Assembly (NCBI GenBank): GCA_029876055.1
Contig: CM056875.1
Location: 6,163,001 to 6,227,000, forward strand
DNA length: 64,000 nucleotides
Direction of reading: 5' to 3'
DNA from: Madurella fahalii
Taxonomy: Eukaryota; Ascomycota; Sordariomycetes; Sordariales
The first letter of the stretch is position 1; every line of letters begins with the position of its first letter. Position numbers and translations under genes: made by a program. The notes under the pieces were generated by a model, which was given only the letters and a program-made list of their open reading frames with translations, did not search any database and was not told the origin of the DNA. This document shows positions 33,616-45,946 of the stretch, piece by piece.

Positions 33616-36600
33616 ATGGCGCCAAAGAAGCCCGTGCAAACAACCAAGAAAAATGTGCGTGATAGCTTTCCCGGCCTCAAAGGGCCGGGTGATGGTGCAT
33701 CAAAAACCCGCTACCAGGAGCTACAAGAAAACGAGGTGATGGTGCTGCAGGCCATCTACGGTGATGACTTTATCCAACACTCGACTGCGCACACGGCCTG
33801 GAAGGTGAGCTTCCGATAATCCGAAAGACCGAATCTCAACCGTTCACACCGTAACTAATATCTTCAAGAAATCTGAGCCTGCCTTTGATATTAGGATCAA
33901 GGCGTCGTCAGATGATGAACTCGCGGTGACCCTGGGGGTTGTCTTAGTTGCCACATACCCCAAGTCCCCTCCGCTCTTGAGCATCAAAGACTACGGTGAC
34001 GTGCGGGAATCGACCCGGTTCAAGATCCAAAAGTTTATCGAGACGCAGCCCAAGATCTGGGCTCAAGAAGAACAGGAGATGATTGACCGAATCGTTGAGG
34101 GCATCCGCGAAGTCCTCGAGGAAGCTGCTCTGAAAAAGGCACAAGGCTTGGAGCTCCCGTCCCTGGAGGAGGAGCGAGCAGCTCACGAAGCCGAGTTAGC
34201 GAGGCTCGCCCAAGACGAGAAGGAGCTTGAGGAGCGCAAGAAACTTGAGGAGACAAAGGAAGAAGAGCGGGTTCTGGGCGATATGGTCCAGGAAGAGCTG
34301 AAACGGCAGAGGACCAAAGCCAAAGAGTCGAGAAAGAAGAACAGAAACCAGCGCTTATCCCCTGACCGCGCCGCAGAAGATCCGCTCGCGACCGACGTAG
34401 CTGTCGTTTTTGACCAACCGTGCAAGTTGACCGACGAATCAGGCAACGCCCTGTATTTCCAAACCGTCATCGGAAGAACCGTCTACCGCGAAGGTCCCGT
34501 CACGACGGTGTACAAGGTCAAACCAGTCCTCTCTGCAAAAAACGTGCGCCCAAGCCTCGCTCTGAAGCAGGTCGAACTGAAGTATCACGGCAAAGACTCG
34601 GTTCAGTTTAAAAAGCAACTCCAAGCGTTAGAGGTGCAGCTCGAGTCTCTGAAAAAGCTCCATCACCAGAACCTTCTGGCGCTCATCAATTTCAAGATCG
34701 ACCGATCAGTTAGCGAGGTCGACTCATCGTCACCTGCTGTCTGGAGTATCAGTGTTCTAAGCCTTCTCTCCCATAAGGGTCCGCTCGACGAGCTTCTAGA
34801 CCTGGCTGGCCAGATCGACATCAGCAAGGCCAAGATATGGACCGTCGATCTTCTCGATGCGCTGGCATTTCTGCACAATAACGGGATCGTCCACCAGGAT
34901 ATCCACCCGGGGAACATACTGCTCTGCAGGGAATCCGCCGGAGACATTGTTCCCAAGCTTGCTGACGCGGGCTATCAGAGAGAACTGCACAACATCTCCA
35001 CCAAGGTAGCGACGTTGACGACCACGAGAGCGGCCAAATCTGCGTACTGGTTCCCACCGGAGATCGCCAGCGTATCAAAACCACAGTACACTCAGAAAAC
35101 GGATGTGTGGGACTTTGGGATAGTGTTTCTGCAGATGATATTTGGCCTAGACGTCCCAGAGAAGTACCATTCTCCTTCGGCATTAATGGAGTCGGTCTCC
35201 CTATCCGATCCTCTGCAGGAGTTGGTTGCCAAGTTCTTCAAGTCTGATCCCAAGAAACGACCCCGGGCGTTTGAACTGTGCTCTAGCGAGTTCCTAGCAA
35301 CTAATGCCCCTATCCTAGCCGAGGAGGAGTTAGCTGTCGTCGGCAGTTCGTTGATTTCTCTCCCCCCAACTTTGCCGCGGAGGCTGCGTCATGATTCCAT
35401 GAATCGCAGTGCCTTCAGCTCAAGGTATCTACAGGACTATGTAGAAGAGGCTCGGCTGGGGAAAGGTGGCTTTGGGGAAGTGGTTAGGGCCCGGAAGATG
35501 ATCGATGGGCGACTTTATGCGATTAAAAAGATCACCCAAAGGTCTCACGAAACACTGTCCGAAATGTTGAAAGAAGTCAGGATGCTTTCGCAGATGAACC
35601 ATCCAGCAGTGGTACGGTACTACAACACCTGGCTCGAGGAGGTCCCCGACTTTTCCGACGTCGAATGGGATACCTCAACAGAAGAGCCAGCTACCGAGAC
35701 GTCAAGAGGCACCATTCCCCGGAACATAAGCATCGAGTTTGCGGAAAGCAAGAGCAGAGGTTTAGACTTCATGTCGTCAAGCGGGCACCCATATATCGAG
35801 TCTGGCTACGACTCTGCCTTGGAGGATGACGATGACGACGAAGAAGATGAAGATGAAGAAAACGACCGGGGCGATGACGGCAACTCCTCTTCGGATGAAG
35901 ATACCTCAACAATGGATGACAGAGTTCCGAGAGATCATCTCGCGATTCGGGGTCAACGCACGAGGAGGGGAAGCACTCGTCCCTTCCGAACAATCATGTA
36001 CATTTCCATGGAGTATTGTGAGAAACGGGTATGCTTGGATCTTGGATAATTCGTCCCCTACGTCGTACTATTTACACCATCCGGAGCTAACTGTGAACAG
36101 ACACTACGTGACTTGATATCCCGCAACCTGTCCAAAGACGCCCAGGAGATTTGGCGTCTATTTCGCCAAATACTTGAAGGGCTTGTTCACATCCATAGCC
36201 TCAACATCGTCCACCGAGATCTCAAGCCTGAGAACGTCTTCATTAGTGCCGGCCCAGACGGAGTTGAAAATGTGAAAATCGGAGACTTCGGTTTGGCAAC
36301 CAGCGGGCAGCTAGCGATCGACAAGAACATGTCGAATCTGGATTCGAGCGACATAACTCGGAGCATCGGTACTGCCGTCTACGTTGCTCCGGAAGTGAGG
36401 ACAGGGGGAAGTGGCTCGTATACTGCCAAAGTGGATGTGAGCAGCGCACTGTGGCCCACAAGCTCCCCGGGATTCGCCATGGTATCAACTGACCCTTTCT
36501 AGATGTATTCACTGGGCGTCATCTTCTTTGAGATGTCGTATCCGCCGATGCTTGGGATGCAGCGCGCACAGGTACTCGAGCAAGTACGACGAAGCCCCCC

Positions 36601-38790
36601 CCTTCTTCCATCGGACTTTAAACCCGCGGACAAAAATCACACGGAGGTTCTGCTCTCTCTACTCAACCATAACCCCAAAGAGCGCCCTTCCAGTGCCGAG
36701 CTTCTCAAGAGCGGAAAGATGCCGGTCCAGATGGAGAGCGAAGCGATACGACGCGCCATTGCTGGCATGGCCGATCCAAATTCGCCATACTTCCAGAAGA
36801 TGCTCAGGACCCTATTCGATCGACAAATCGAGCAAGCCAAAGACTACGCGTGGGACATGTCCTCTTCCGGCCCAAGTCCCGCCGACCTTATGCGTCAATT
36901 CGTGGTGAAGGACACTTTGATATCGATCTTCAGGCGTCATGGTGCTGTTGAGGCTCCGACGGCATGCCTTTACCCCCGCTCATCGCATTACGGCCAGAAT
37001 GCCGTCCATCTGCTTGATCGGAACGGCACAGTTCTTCAGCTCCCCTTCGATTTGGTAATGGGCCATGCTCGGTCCCTTGCTAGGATCACGAATGGTCAAG
37101 TGCCACAGCGCTCTTATTCGTTCGGCAATATCTTCAGAGACCGCCACGACGGAGGACAGCCCGACATATACGGGGAAGTGGACTTCGACATCGTCACGAC
37201 AGATGCCTTGGATCTTGCCTTGAAAGAGGCCGAGGTTATCAAGGTCTTGGACGAAATCGTCATGGCTTTTCCCACAACATCTTCGACCCCAATCTGCTTC
37301 CAGCTCGGCCACTCGGACCTTTTGCACTTGATCTTGGAATACTGTGGCGTTGAGGTTGGCGCTAGACAGGCGGCTGCGGAGGTTCTCAGCAAACTCAACA
37401 TCCGGAATTTCACCTGGCAGAAAGTCCGCAGTGAACTCAGATCACCCGTAGTAGGTATCTCGGCTACGAGCGTCGACGAGCTCCAAAGATTCGATTTCCG
37501 AGGTAACTCGTTGTCATAGAATTTATGACTTCAAGCCGCTGACCTCTTTATTAGACACCCCAAGCAAGGCCATCGCAAAGCTGAGGAACTTGTTCGAGGG
37601 GACGGAATACCACCAGAGGGTATCATCTACCCTGGCTCACCTGAGGGAAGTCTACGAGTATACCAAGAAGTTTGGCGTGTGCAGCAAAATCTATATAACC
37701 CCACTTAGCAGCCTCAACGAGGCCTTCTTTCGAGGCGGTATTCTTTTCGCTTGTCTCTACGACAAGAAGGTCAAGGACGTCTTTGCAGCTGGCGGCCGCT
37801 ACGACAGTTTGATTAAGGAGCACCGGCCCAAGATTGGCAGCCGGTTCGAGGAGCGACATGCGGTCGGTTTCAGTTTGAACTGGGAGAAGCAACTGGCGAA
37901 GCAGGTCCCGAAGACCACGGGCAAGGCGTTCCTCAAGAAGGCAGTCGAGGAGGAAGCCCAGAGCATATTCAGTGCAAAACGCGTTAGTCCTTACTCTGGC
38001 CTTGTGAACACAATGTGCACGGCTAATAGCGTAGCAGTGCGATGTGCTGGTTGCGAGTTTCGATCCGTCTGTCCTCCGATCTTCTGGCATCGAGCTCGTG
38101 CAGACGCTCTGGGCGCATGGCATCAGCGCCGAGCTGGCCCGGGACGCCCGCTCTCCAGAAGACCTCCTCACTAGCTACCGAGACGAGTCCTACAGCTGGA
38201 TCATCATCATCAAGCAGGACAACATGCTCAAGATCAAGACCATGGGCCGAAAAGACGCCCCAGACGCTGACATCGCCGCCAAGGAGCTCCTCAACTGGCT
38301 CAAGTCCGAGATTCGCGACCGCGACTCCCGCTCAGGCATGAAATTCCGGGGCAACATCGCGGTCCCGCACTCGGAATCCGCCAACACCGCGGCCGGCATG
38401 GGCGGGGCCGGGCCTAGCGAGCACGAGCCGCAGGACGTTCACGTCCTGGTGGCACAGACCAAGAGCAAGAAGTTCAACCGGCGCGCGGTCGTCGAGCAGG
38501 CGCAGGCGAGCGCGTCACGACTGGTGCAGACCTTCCTCGAGGGCCCCATCGCGGCCATCGAGACGTCGGACGCGGTCGTGGACATGATCAGATCGACCAG
38601 CCTATCGGACCTGGAGAGCTGGCGGAGAGTGGAGCACGGCGTCGGCACGGCCGAGAAGAAGTACGTGAGGGAGATCTACGACATGCTCAAAGCGTGGCGC
38701 TGGGACTGGGAGGCCAAGCGCGGCCCCGGTCACGCGTTCGTCTACAACTTCAGGACGGGCAAGTGCATTTATTATGACCTGGGGGCATAG
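33616..38790 (+). CDS. cpc-3: eIF2-alpha kinase GCN2 / CPC-3
   Basis: Six exons: 33616-33804, 33869-36028, 36101-36436, 36503-37502, 37555-37982 and 38038-38790; 1621 aa, the usual size. Under amino-acid starvation GCN2 binds uncharged tRNA and phosphorylates eIF2alpha, slowing general translation while derepressing GCN4/CPC1. Domain order is classical. RWD at about 30-150 (NEVMVLQAIYGDDF). A charged linker. A pseudokinase at about 230-520 whose loop reads VHQDIHPGNIL and whose DFG position reads LADAGY. The active kinase begins at about 590 (LGKGGFGEVV), has a long acidic insert at 640-760, then HRDLKPENV and IGDFGLA. A HisRS-like domain at about 1010-1480 includes IFRDRHDGGQPD and AGGRYDSL. 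A C-terminal ribosome/dimerisation domain follows. All phases close. The active kinase keeps its catalytic Lys, Asp and DFG. Confidence 0.97.
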
Positions 38791-39862
38791 GTTGCTCCGT
38801 CGGGACGGTCGAGGCGCTGGTCTTCATCGGGGGTGTGAAGGTGGGGGGATTTTTTTTTTTTTTTTTTTCCGTTGCTTTGCTTCTCCCCACGCTCGGATTG
38901 TTGGTTTCTTTCTTGCTGGCAACCCATGCAATCGGCGGGGGCGTTGGGACCATGGTGGTCTGCTTTCGACAGAAACGTAGTATATAATGTCAGTTCGATA
39001 CCCCAGCTACACAAAATTCGAAGTAGTAAATCCTGGGATCGGCGTTGGCCCTGGCTGATGGGGGCTTTGCCACCTTATTTTCGGAGTCCGTCTCGCTCCG
39101 ATTGCTTCGGGGTTGGTTAGGTTTCTGACGCAACGAGATTGTAGGCTCTAAATGGAAAGCGAGGGATAAGCGGACTGGGAGTGGGACTTTTGCAAACTGT
39201 GCATCTGACGTTGGCTTCCGTTCCGGTGAATCGCGGCGTTGTCGACGAGCTCTTGTCCTCGCTCCTCACATGAGGCCTCAAAAGGGCCCCTGGACAAGCT
39301 TATCAGGCACCGGATGGTGGGTCAGCGGCCATTTGTGGCGGGGGCGAGGTCAACCACGGTTGGACGTGGCCGTGGTCATTTGCTCGGCGTTGACCCGATT
39401 CCAGGAACGTTTGGGGTCACTCTTTGCCTTGTTATGCCGGCTGCGGAGCAGACCCACGGCAGAAGCGGTCTAAAAAGAGGTACGTAACGGAACGTATATA
39501 GGCAGCCCTGACGCCACATCCTGCTCCTTCATCGTGCTCGAACTGTTTCTGTGCTCGTTGCCCTTTGCAATAAAACGCTTTCATTCGGCCTCTGGATAGG
39601 ACGGCGCCGATCACTAATTCACCTTATTCGCTGACCGTGTGTTCGCCGCGCCGCTTCCCCACCGCTTAGACGTTGATTCCCTCCAAACTTTCCGGGCTTT
39701 CCCTCATAAAGTCTGAAACACACGGCGCGGCGACGTTTTCCTTCCCTCCTCCGTCTGTGTTTGACAACCCCGACACCACAGTCTCTTGCGGCCTCGCATC
39801 CCACACTATCACAACTTCCTCTCTAATAGTGGGCCGCTCGTCCTTGGATAATCAAAGTCGTC
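38791..39862. other. Intergenic, poly-T tract, no gene seen
   Basis: 1.07 kb between GCN2 and Cdc34. It holds a run of 19 T (38850-38868) just past the GCN2 stop and a TATATA element at 39495-39500, about 360 bp before the Cdc34 ATG, which could be a TATA box. No gene was recognised. Confidence 0.5.
38850..38868. repeat. Poly-T tract (19 T)
   Basis: An uninterrupted run of T about 60 bp beyond the GCN2 stop codon, in the probable 3' UTR. It is simple low-complexity sequence. Confidence 0.9.
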
Positions 39863-40684
39863 ATGTCTCGAACAGCCGGCCCGACGGGCGCGAAGACGCG
39901 GCTCATGAGCGAGATGAAGGCGTTGCAGAAGGAGAAATGGATTAACTTTGAATTTGTAGGTTCCGGCTTATTGGCGCCGGCCGTCCTAAGAACCTCTCAA
40001 CCCCCCGTCTAACCGTCTCGCTCGCGACAGGAGGACCAGAGCAACATCCTGAAGTGGCGGTTCGCCCTCATGGTTATCAACTCGGACAGCGCCTTCAACG
40101 GCGGATACTTCAGGGCCGAGATGGCCTTCACCGACGAGTACCCCTACCAGCCGCCCAAATTCCGCTTTCTCATCCCGATTACGCACCCCAACATCTACCC
40201 GGACGGCCAGCTCTGCATCTCGATCCTACACAAGCCGGGCGAAGATCTCATGTCCGGAGAAGAGGCAAGCGAGCGGTGGTCCCCGCTGCAGGGCGCGGAA
40301 AGCGTGCTCCGGTCAGTTCTGCTGCTGCTCGACGACCCCGAGATCAACTCCCCTGCCAACGTGGACGCCAGCGTCATGTACCGCGACCGTCGGGACGAGT
40401 ACAACCAGAAGGCCAAAGAGACGGTTGAGCGGTCCCAGAAGGATATTCCCGAGGGGTTCGAAATGCCAAGGACGTTCGAGGTTGCGCCGCCTCCGAAACC
40501 CGAGAACGATGACGATTTTTGGGCAGAGAGCGACGGCGAGTTCGACTTTGGGGGCAGCGATACTGGCGATGACGACGACGACCAAGACATGGACGATTTT
40601 GAGGACGATGAAGGGGAGGAGGAAGAGGAGCAGGACGGCAGCGACGAAGATGGCGCTGATGACAACAACCACCGCCGCCGCTGA
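39863..40684 (+). CDS. cdc34: Ubiquitin-conjugating enzyme E2, Cdc34/Ubc3
   Basis: Two exons, 39863-39955 and 40031-40684; 248 aa. The UBC fold is complete: WINFEFEDQSNI spans the splice, then GGYFRAEMAF, YPYQPPKFRF and HPNIYPDGQLCISILH with the catalytic Cys at about residue 93. The acidic-loop insertion after the active site (KPGEDLMSGEEASERWSP) is diagnostic of the Cdc34/Ube2R and Ubc7 classes. The long Asp/Glu-rich C-terminal tail (DDDDDQDMDDFEDDEGEEEE) is the Cdc34 feature that docks on the basic canyon of cullin in SCF ligases. It builds Lys48 chains on substrates such as CDK inhibitors to allow G1/S transition. The donor GTAGGT is slightly non-consensus but the phase and family sequence support it. 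Confidence 0.95.
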
Positions 40685-41908
40685 TGGTATCTCTACCAGC
40701 AGCCCTAGCTCACCTCTTTAATGCCGTCAATTTCTTTCTCTTTTTCCTTTTCTTTTACCCCACTCGATTTTACGCATGCATAGCGCTGGCAACCACCACA
40801 GGCGGGCGTTCTACGGTTCTCCGCGTCTGAGAAAGGGAAATCTGGATGTATTTACGAATTGGGCTTGGCAAGGGGCGATGTTGGCTCGGGATCCCAGGGG
40901 CAGGCATATTACCAGGAGACAGGTGGTCTTGGGACTCGGATTGCTGTGAACTGCGAGGAAAAGACTTTGCTACTCATTTGGCCGGGCGAAGTACCTACAT
41001 TGGCTTAGGACTATTAGACTGGCTCCCCAATCCACAATCTGACAGTAAGAAGCGGGCGGCTCGGACGGTGATGATGTGCGTTTGCCCAGTTTATCTATCT
41101 GGCAGGTAACGAAGAACCATTCGATTCCTGAACTCCTAGTTCTCTTAGCGCAGGATGCTCCAGGCACCGGACGTCGATCTCTTCTCCACCACAGTGCCAG
41201 ACTTCCAGGCCGAGTAGGTGTGCCACAGTTTCGCTGGGTAACGTAGACACGTCGTTTGGAGACGTAGACTGTACCTTGGTATGGAACGATGTACAGCAGT
41301 TACGTGTTACCCGCTCAGAAGACCTCTGGCAGGACAGGTGCGCCTCCCTCTGCGGGCCCCTCTGCCCCTCGCCCTGTCACGCGGGGTAATCGCATTCAGC
41401 AGGGGTTCCGTGGCCTGTGCACTACAAAATCGACAGGCCTTGGAGCAGGCTTGCATTGCCAAGAGTCGAGGAGCTTCCATGTCGAAGATGGCCCAAAAAT
41501 AAAATGCAAACTTTAGCAATGACAAGCCCAATCTGCGCTCTTAGTAGATACATCGTCTGCCTGCTTGATCGGATAGTCTAGGCTTCTCCCGTACGCTGCT
41601 GCTGGGCCGTTGTTTAAGTTCGGCGTTGGCGGGCAGGGCGCTCGCATTCAGGCCAGGTACACACACTACTTAGCTTCAGCGGGCATCTTTAGCTCCTCCA
41701 AGCCAAGAGTCCCAAGACCTGGGCCGGAGCTACATCTACCAGCCCGCATCTTGCCTCTCTCAACCAACCTATCTCCGGCCCGGTATCGAGCTACCGCGCC
41801 TCATACTCTCGAAATCCGGGCCCGATCGATGGCATTTTGATAGTACCGAATCGAGTGGACTCGACATTCTCAGACGGTGCAGCGAGCGCCGGAGCCGGAC
41901 CAGCCAAG
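40685..41908. other. Intergenic, no gene seen
   Basis: 1.2 kb between Cdc34 and the UIM protein gene. It contains T/C-rich 3' UTR-like sequence near 40.74 kb and short open frames without motifs. Confidence 0.55.
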
Positions 41909-44892
41909 ATGTCGTTCGCAGAGAAAGAAGCCCAGGTCGACATGGTCATGGCTATTATTGACGCTGACCGTGCTATGATCACACATGCGCTTCAAGCGAA
42001 CAACTTCAATGCCGATACTGTTGTGGGCGAGTACTATGACTCCGCAGACAAGGTCCGCCCGCTCTCTCACAACTTCCTGCCGATGCTCCTTTTGAATGCT
42101 GACTTGTAATAGTTCAGGCAAAAGTATGGCTGGGACGAGAGCGCCTTCTCCTCGAACCGTGAGGGCGAGGACAATTCGGCAGGCGCCAACGCTGGCCCTT
42201 GTGAGTACCTGCTCCACGAGACAGACGGACAGATCCACCCGCTAATTGAGACCTGCCCAGCCTTCGTCATACACCCGGCCGACGACAGCCAAGTCATTTA
42301 CGGGACCGAGCCGAACACCTTCTACGGCGCCGGTGCTCCCTCGCGGCCCCCGTCAAGAACGAACAACAGGTCGCCTATGAGTCGTCTAGTCGACATCACC
42401 GCAAGCGAGTTCAGGACAGATACGCCGAGCAACCGCCAGGAAGAGGAAGCCCAGTTACAGCAAGCCCTTGCCGAATCCTTACAAGGCTCTGGCATACAAA
42501 GCCCTCAGATGGTACCGCCGCCGCCGCCAGCGAGGCCGCCGCCGTTGCCGCAACAGTCGGGCGTTACTTCCAACGGGGACACATCCGTATACTTTGGCCC
42601 AGCTAACCGACCAGACTATGATCCGGACGAGTGGGCCATGGTGCGTCTCAAGAACGACTGGAAAGATCCGGAGCCGTCTCTTAGGATGAGGAAACCCGGG
42701 ATGCCGGTTTTTTTGCGATGCCCCGCGGATAGTTGGGAAAAGCATCGCATCGGAGCTCTTTTGATGATATTCCACGAAATCCCTGCCGCCCGTAATGCAC
42801 TGCTTCAAAGCGGCGAACCGCCTGCCTACGGGTATGGCAACAACAACAACTGGTGGAAAGGTGAAGCCATTTTACCCCCCGGCAGCGAGGATGAGGAAGG
42901 AGGATGGGGCCCACAGCCGCATTGGTCAGACGAACTCCATCGACTGATGGCCTTCCTTGAGGCTTCGGAGCGGAGCTACGGGACCGCTGAACTGCTCTCT
43001 CGCGCCAGACATCCGGGGACATTACAGACTAATGATCCAGAGAAGGACTTTTTCCAAAGCTTTTTCGACCAGCAGCTGGCCATGGGCGCACGTGGAAATG
43101 CTGAAGTGCTCGACTCTATAGTCGAGGTCGTGACACTGAACGACCCAATTCCCCAAGGCGGAGACCATTTTGGTCTGCTGGATCTTCAATTAACCCAGGA
43201 CGCGGATTCGTTTGAGAGTTTATACAGTGCCTTGGACAATATTTTCTTGGCGGACCTCAGACAGGCGATGGAAAACATGGGCCTCGCCCGGATGGCTTGG
43301 GTAATCAGTGCCTCGGACGTTCTCACGTTCCGCTTCCAAGGAGACGATGGCCTGCGCAAGCCTATTAACATCCCCGAGACATTCTACATTGACCGATACC
43401 TGAAGGCCAACAGCGAGCAGATGCTGGAGCTGCAACGAGACATGATGGCTGTCATAGGAGCACACGACCGCAGTGCCGTGAAAGAGGAATCGCTGATACG
43501 ATGGGTCAATCCTCAAACACGGAAAATCTACGACCGCAGAGTCCTAAGCAAGGCCGCCATACGCCACTGTCAGGAGAAGATTCGGAAGATCAAAGACCGT
43601 GCGTCTTGGAGGGGCCACGAGCAGACGCCGGCTGGGAGTGAAGAGTATTATCTGCCAGAGCACAGGGGTGAGCCGAGCCTGCAGCCGGACGAGGCTGAAG
43701 TTGTCGAGTACTATGAGGCCAAGATCCGGGAGCTCGAGGAGAAATTAAGCGCGACCGAACATGTTATGAACAGTATGGGAAAAGACTCCCCAGGAATAGC
43801 GCCGTCACTGACTATTGGTGCCTCAGGTTCCGTGCTCCGCGAGAGGCAGGTTGCTCAGGAGCTGACCAGAAAGCTGGAAATGCTTTTGACGGTACCCTCG
43901 ACATGTGAACGGTGGAATCCGACTCACAAGTACACTCTCCGTGGAGTGGTGAAGGATCCCGATACGGTTTTCCTACGGGTGCATGAGCCGCCCCCCGAAC
44001 AAGAGTTGATATCTATCAGTGACGATCTCGTGCCAGGAGAGAACTGGTGGTGGAAGATATCCTGTCCGACGGAAGGGCACGCGGTTGAGCATACCGTAAG
44101 TTACTTCAAACTAGTTCTGAACATTTCAGGTGCTGGTATTGACTCCTAATTCTCAAGGTGGTCTCGTACGACGCCGTCGTGCAAGAGGCTTGTGGGATCG
44201 GGTGCCTGCCCATTCTGGTGTACGCAACAGACAAAGCCTTGCAGCAGGAAAAGGTTCCTCTGTCCGATGCGCTGAAATCCTTCGTTAAGTTCGACAATCG
44301 GCACTTCAAGCAGGAGCTCTCACAGTCCGACCGGCACAGCCACTCACCGGAGAAGAAGCGAAGTGCCGTGCTCGGTACAGATTCCCAATCGAAGCGACTA
44401 CAGAGATCGTCGAGTATCGACTCAATGGCCACGAACCAAGCGTCGGCGGGTGACTTCGACGAGGACATGGGTGACGCCCCGTTCGACGATGACTCGATGT
44501 TTGGACCTGTTGGCGATTTTGCCAGAAGTGAAGCAACGGGTCAACATGAGATTCCGGATCTTATGGAGATGCATCCCCCCTCGGCGGCAGAATCGAGCTC
44601 GGCTCGGCTCACAAGCCTGCCCACACCGCCTTACGACAGCGACAGCGACATTATCATGGAGCCGGGCGTGTCTCCGGCGCTGGACCCTGAATCCGCGCGG
44701 CTTGCTCAAGTCTCTCTCCAGGATATGAAAGGCAGCAGTGGGCCCAAAGGCCCTGAGATGCAAGAGCGCCCAGACTCGCCGTTTCTGACTAGGCCAAGCA
44801 ATGGCACTGCCAACGGCGCAGCCGCGGAGCCGATGGCGCCGGGTGACCATGGCAAAGACAGCGGCATTGACCCCCGGGTTCATGGAATGTAG
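41909..44892 (+). CDS. UBA/UIM protein with inactive USP-like fold
   Basis: Four exons: 41909-42052, 42113-42200, 42261-44095 and 44158-44892; 933 aa. The N-terminus (about 1-50) looks like a UBA/CUE-type helical bundle. A ubiquitin-interacting motif follows at about 155-175 (EEEAQLQQALAESLQ), then a Pro-rich linker (PPPPPARPPPLPQQ). The 450-residue core resembles the USP25/28-type peptidase fold, but where the catalytic Cys box should sit it reads CPADSWEKHRIGALLMIF, with no NTCW/NTCY. The expected His box region around NWWWKISCPTEGHAVEHTVVSYD likewise lacks the usual GHY motif. So it is probably a ubiquitin-binding pseudo-protease. The C-terminal 200 residues are disordered. An in-frame ATG exists at 41837; 41909 was preferred for its context. 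The first donor, GTCCGC, is weak. The family is annotated in fungi as ubiquitin interaction motif protein; the pseudo-USP reading is inference. Confidence 0.82.
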
Positions 44893-45437
44893 CGAAAAAG
44901 GAAGCTGAATGGTTAGATGTACATATGCATAACCCACAACGATTTTTCTTTACTTGGTGTGCTTGAGTCGCCTTTAGCAAGTAAGTGCATTAAGAGGCGC
45001 GGCTTATGGCAGGAGAGGAAACAATGGACAAGAGGAAGCGCACTGGCTGTGGTGTGGAATCATTACACTAGAACATGAGAGCGCAAAGAAGGCTCTAAGC
45101 ATTGGTTGCACCGATGGTTTAAAACAACTTGAAGCCGTCTCCCCGGACGGAGAAATGAGCTATGCTTTTGTTAAGACTAGGGAGCAGCACTTGGACATAC
45201 AAATGTATGATACCCCCTACGAGCCATACAGTAGATTTGGTAAACTTCTGACAGCTGTCTAGCTTCTGAGAAGTTGGGTTCCTATATCTAGTGGCGCTGT
45301 TGCCCCTAGAGACGAGTTAGAATCGCGTGGTGTGGCGGTTGTCAAATCAGATGAACCCCCTCGTTGGGGATTGAAGCAAAATAGAGGGACCTCAGCATCC
45401 TTGTCATTGAATTATGTACAGCGGCCTCAAGGGTGGC
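44893..45437. other. Intergenic, no gene seen
   Basis: 3' flank of the UIM gene up to the tRNA terminator. It is AT-rich and nothing was recognised. Confidence 0.6.
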
Positions 45438-45441
45438 AAAA
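45438..45441 (-). terminator. Pol III T4 terminator of tRNA-Gly
   Basis: On the minus strand a run of four T lies about 15 bp past the tRNA discriminator base. It is the usual RNA polymerase III stop signal. Confidence 0.6.
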
Positions 45442-45455
45442 GATAATGTTTGGTT

Positions 45456-45541
45456 TGCGACGTTCAAGAATCGAACTCGAATCCTACGCAGGCCACTTTT
45501 AAGATGGGAAGCGTAGATGCTAACCATTACACCAACGTCGC
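45456..45541 (-). tRNA. tRNA-Gly (anticodon CCC), with 14-nt intron
   Basis: Read on the minus strand from 45541 to 45456, 86 nt. Acceptor stem GCGACGT pairs with ACGTCGC, discriminator A. D-arm GTGT/GCAT with loop AATGGTTA. Anticodon stem TACGC/GCGTA. The loop starts TTCCCA, giving anticodon CCC. T-arm TCGAG-TTCGATT-CTTGA. A 14-nt intron sits between positions 37 and 38, the standard place, and its TGG can pair with the anticodon CCA. The internal B box reads GAGTTCGATTC. It decodes GGG glycine codons. No CCA is encoded, as expected for a eukaryote. Confidence 0.92.
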
Positions 45542-45946
45542 TTGTTAGTTACTATAAGTAACGGTTATTCCGACACGTATACCTTCGTTCCGTTTCGGCT
45601 GTGCCTGTCGTGCGCCGAAAATAGATGCCCCACTATGGTGACGCAGCCGCGGAATTCTGAGGAATCGATGCGGGGCAGTTTCCAAAATGGGTGGATTTCC
45701 CAAGGTTCGAACCGAGCGGGAGCTGGAGCTGCCTCGAGCCACATATCTGAGCTGCTACGCGGTAGAAACCCAACCTTGGCCAAACGGCCGTTCTCTTCCG
45801 TTTCTGTTTTTTTCGTTTTCAGATCTCTCCACCAATCGAAAACATAAACTAAGGAGAGCAGCATAAACAGGAAGTGAAACCCCTCCTCACCCCAAGTCTC
45901 GAGTCGACGGCAGCCCCGACACAAACGAATATCAAGCACGCCCAAC
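45542..45946. other. Intergenic between tRNA-Gly and Get4
   Basis: 405 bp. It contains a palindromic GGTTCGAACC at about 45703 that looks like a T-loop but has no tRNA around it. No gene was seen. Confidence 0.55.

Noticed and set aside
45690..45725. T-loop-like GGTTCGAACC, possible second tRNA
   Set aside because: The word is a simple palindrome; flanking bases do not form T, acceptor or anticodon stems.
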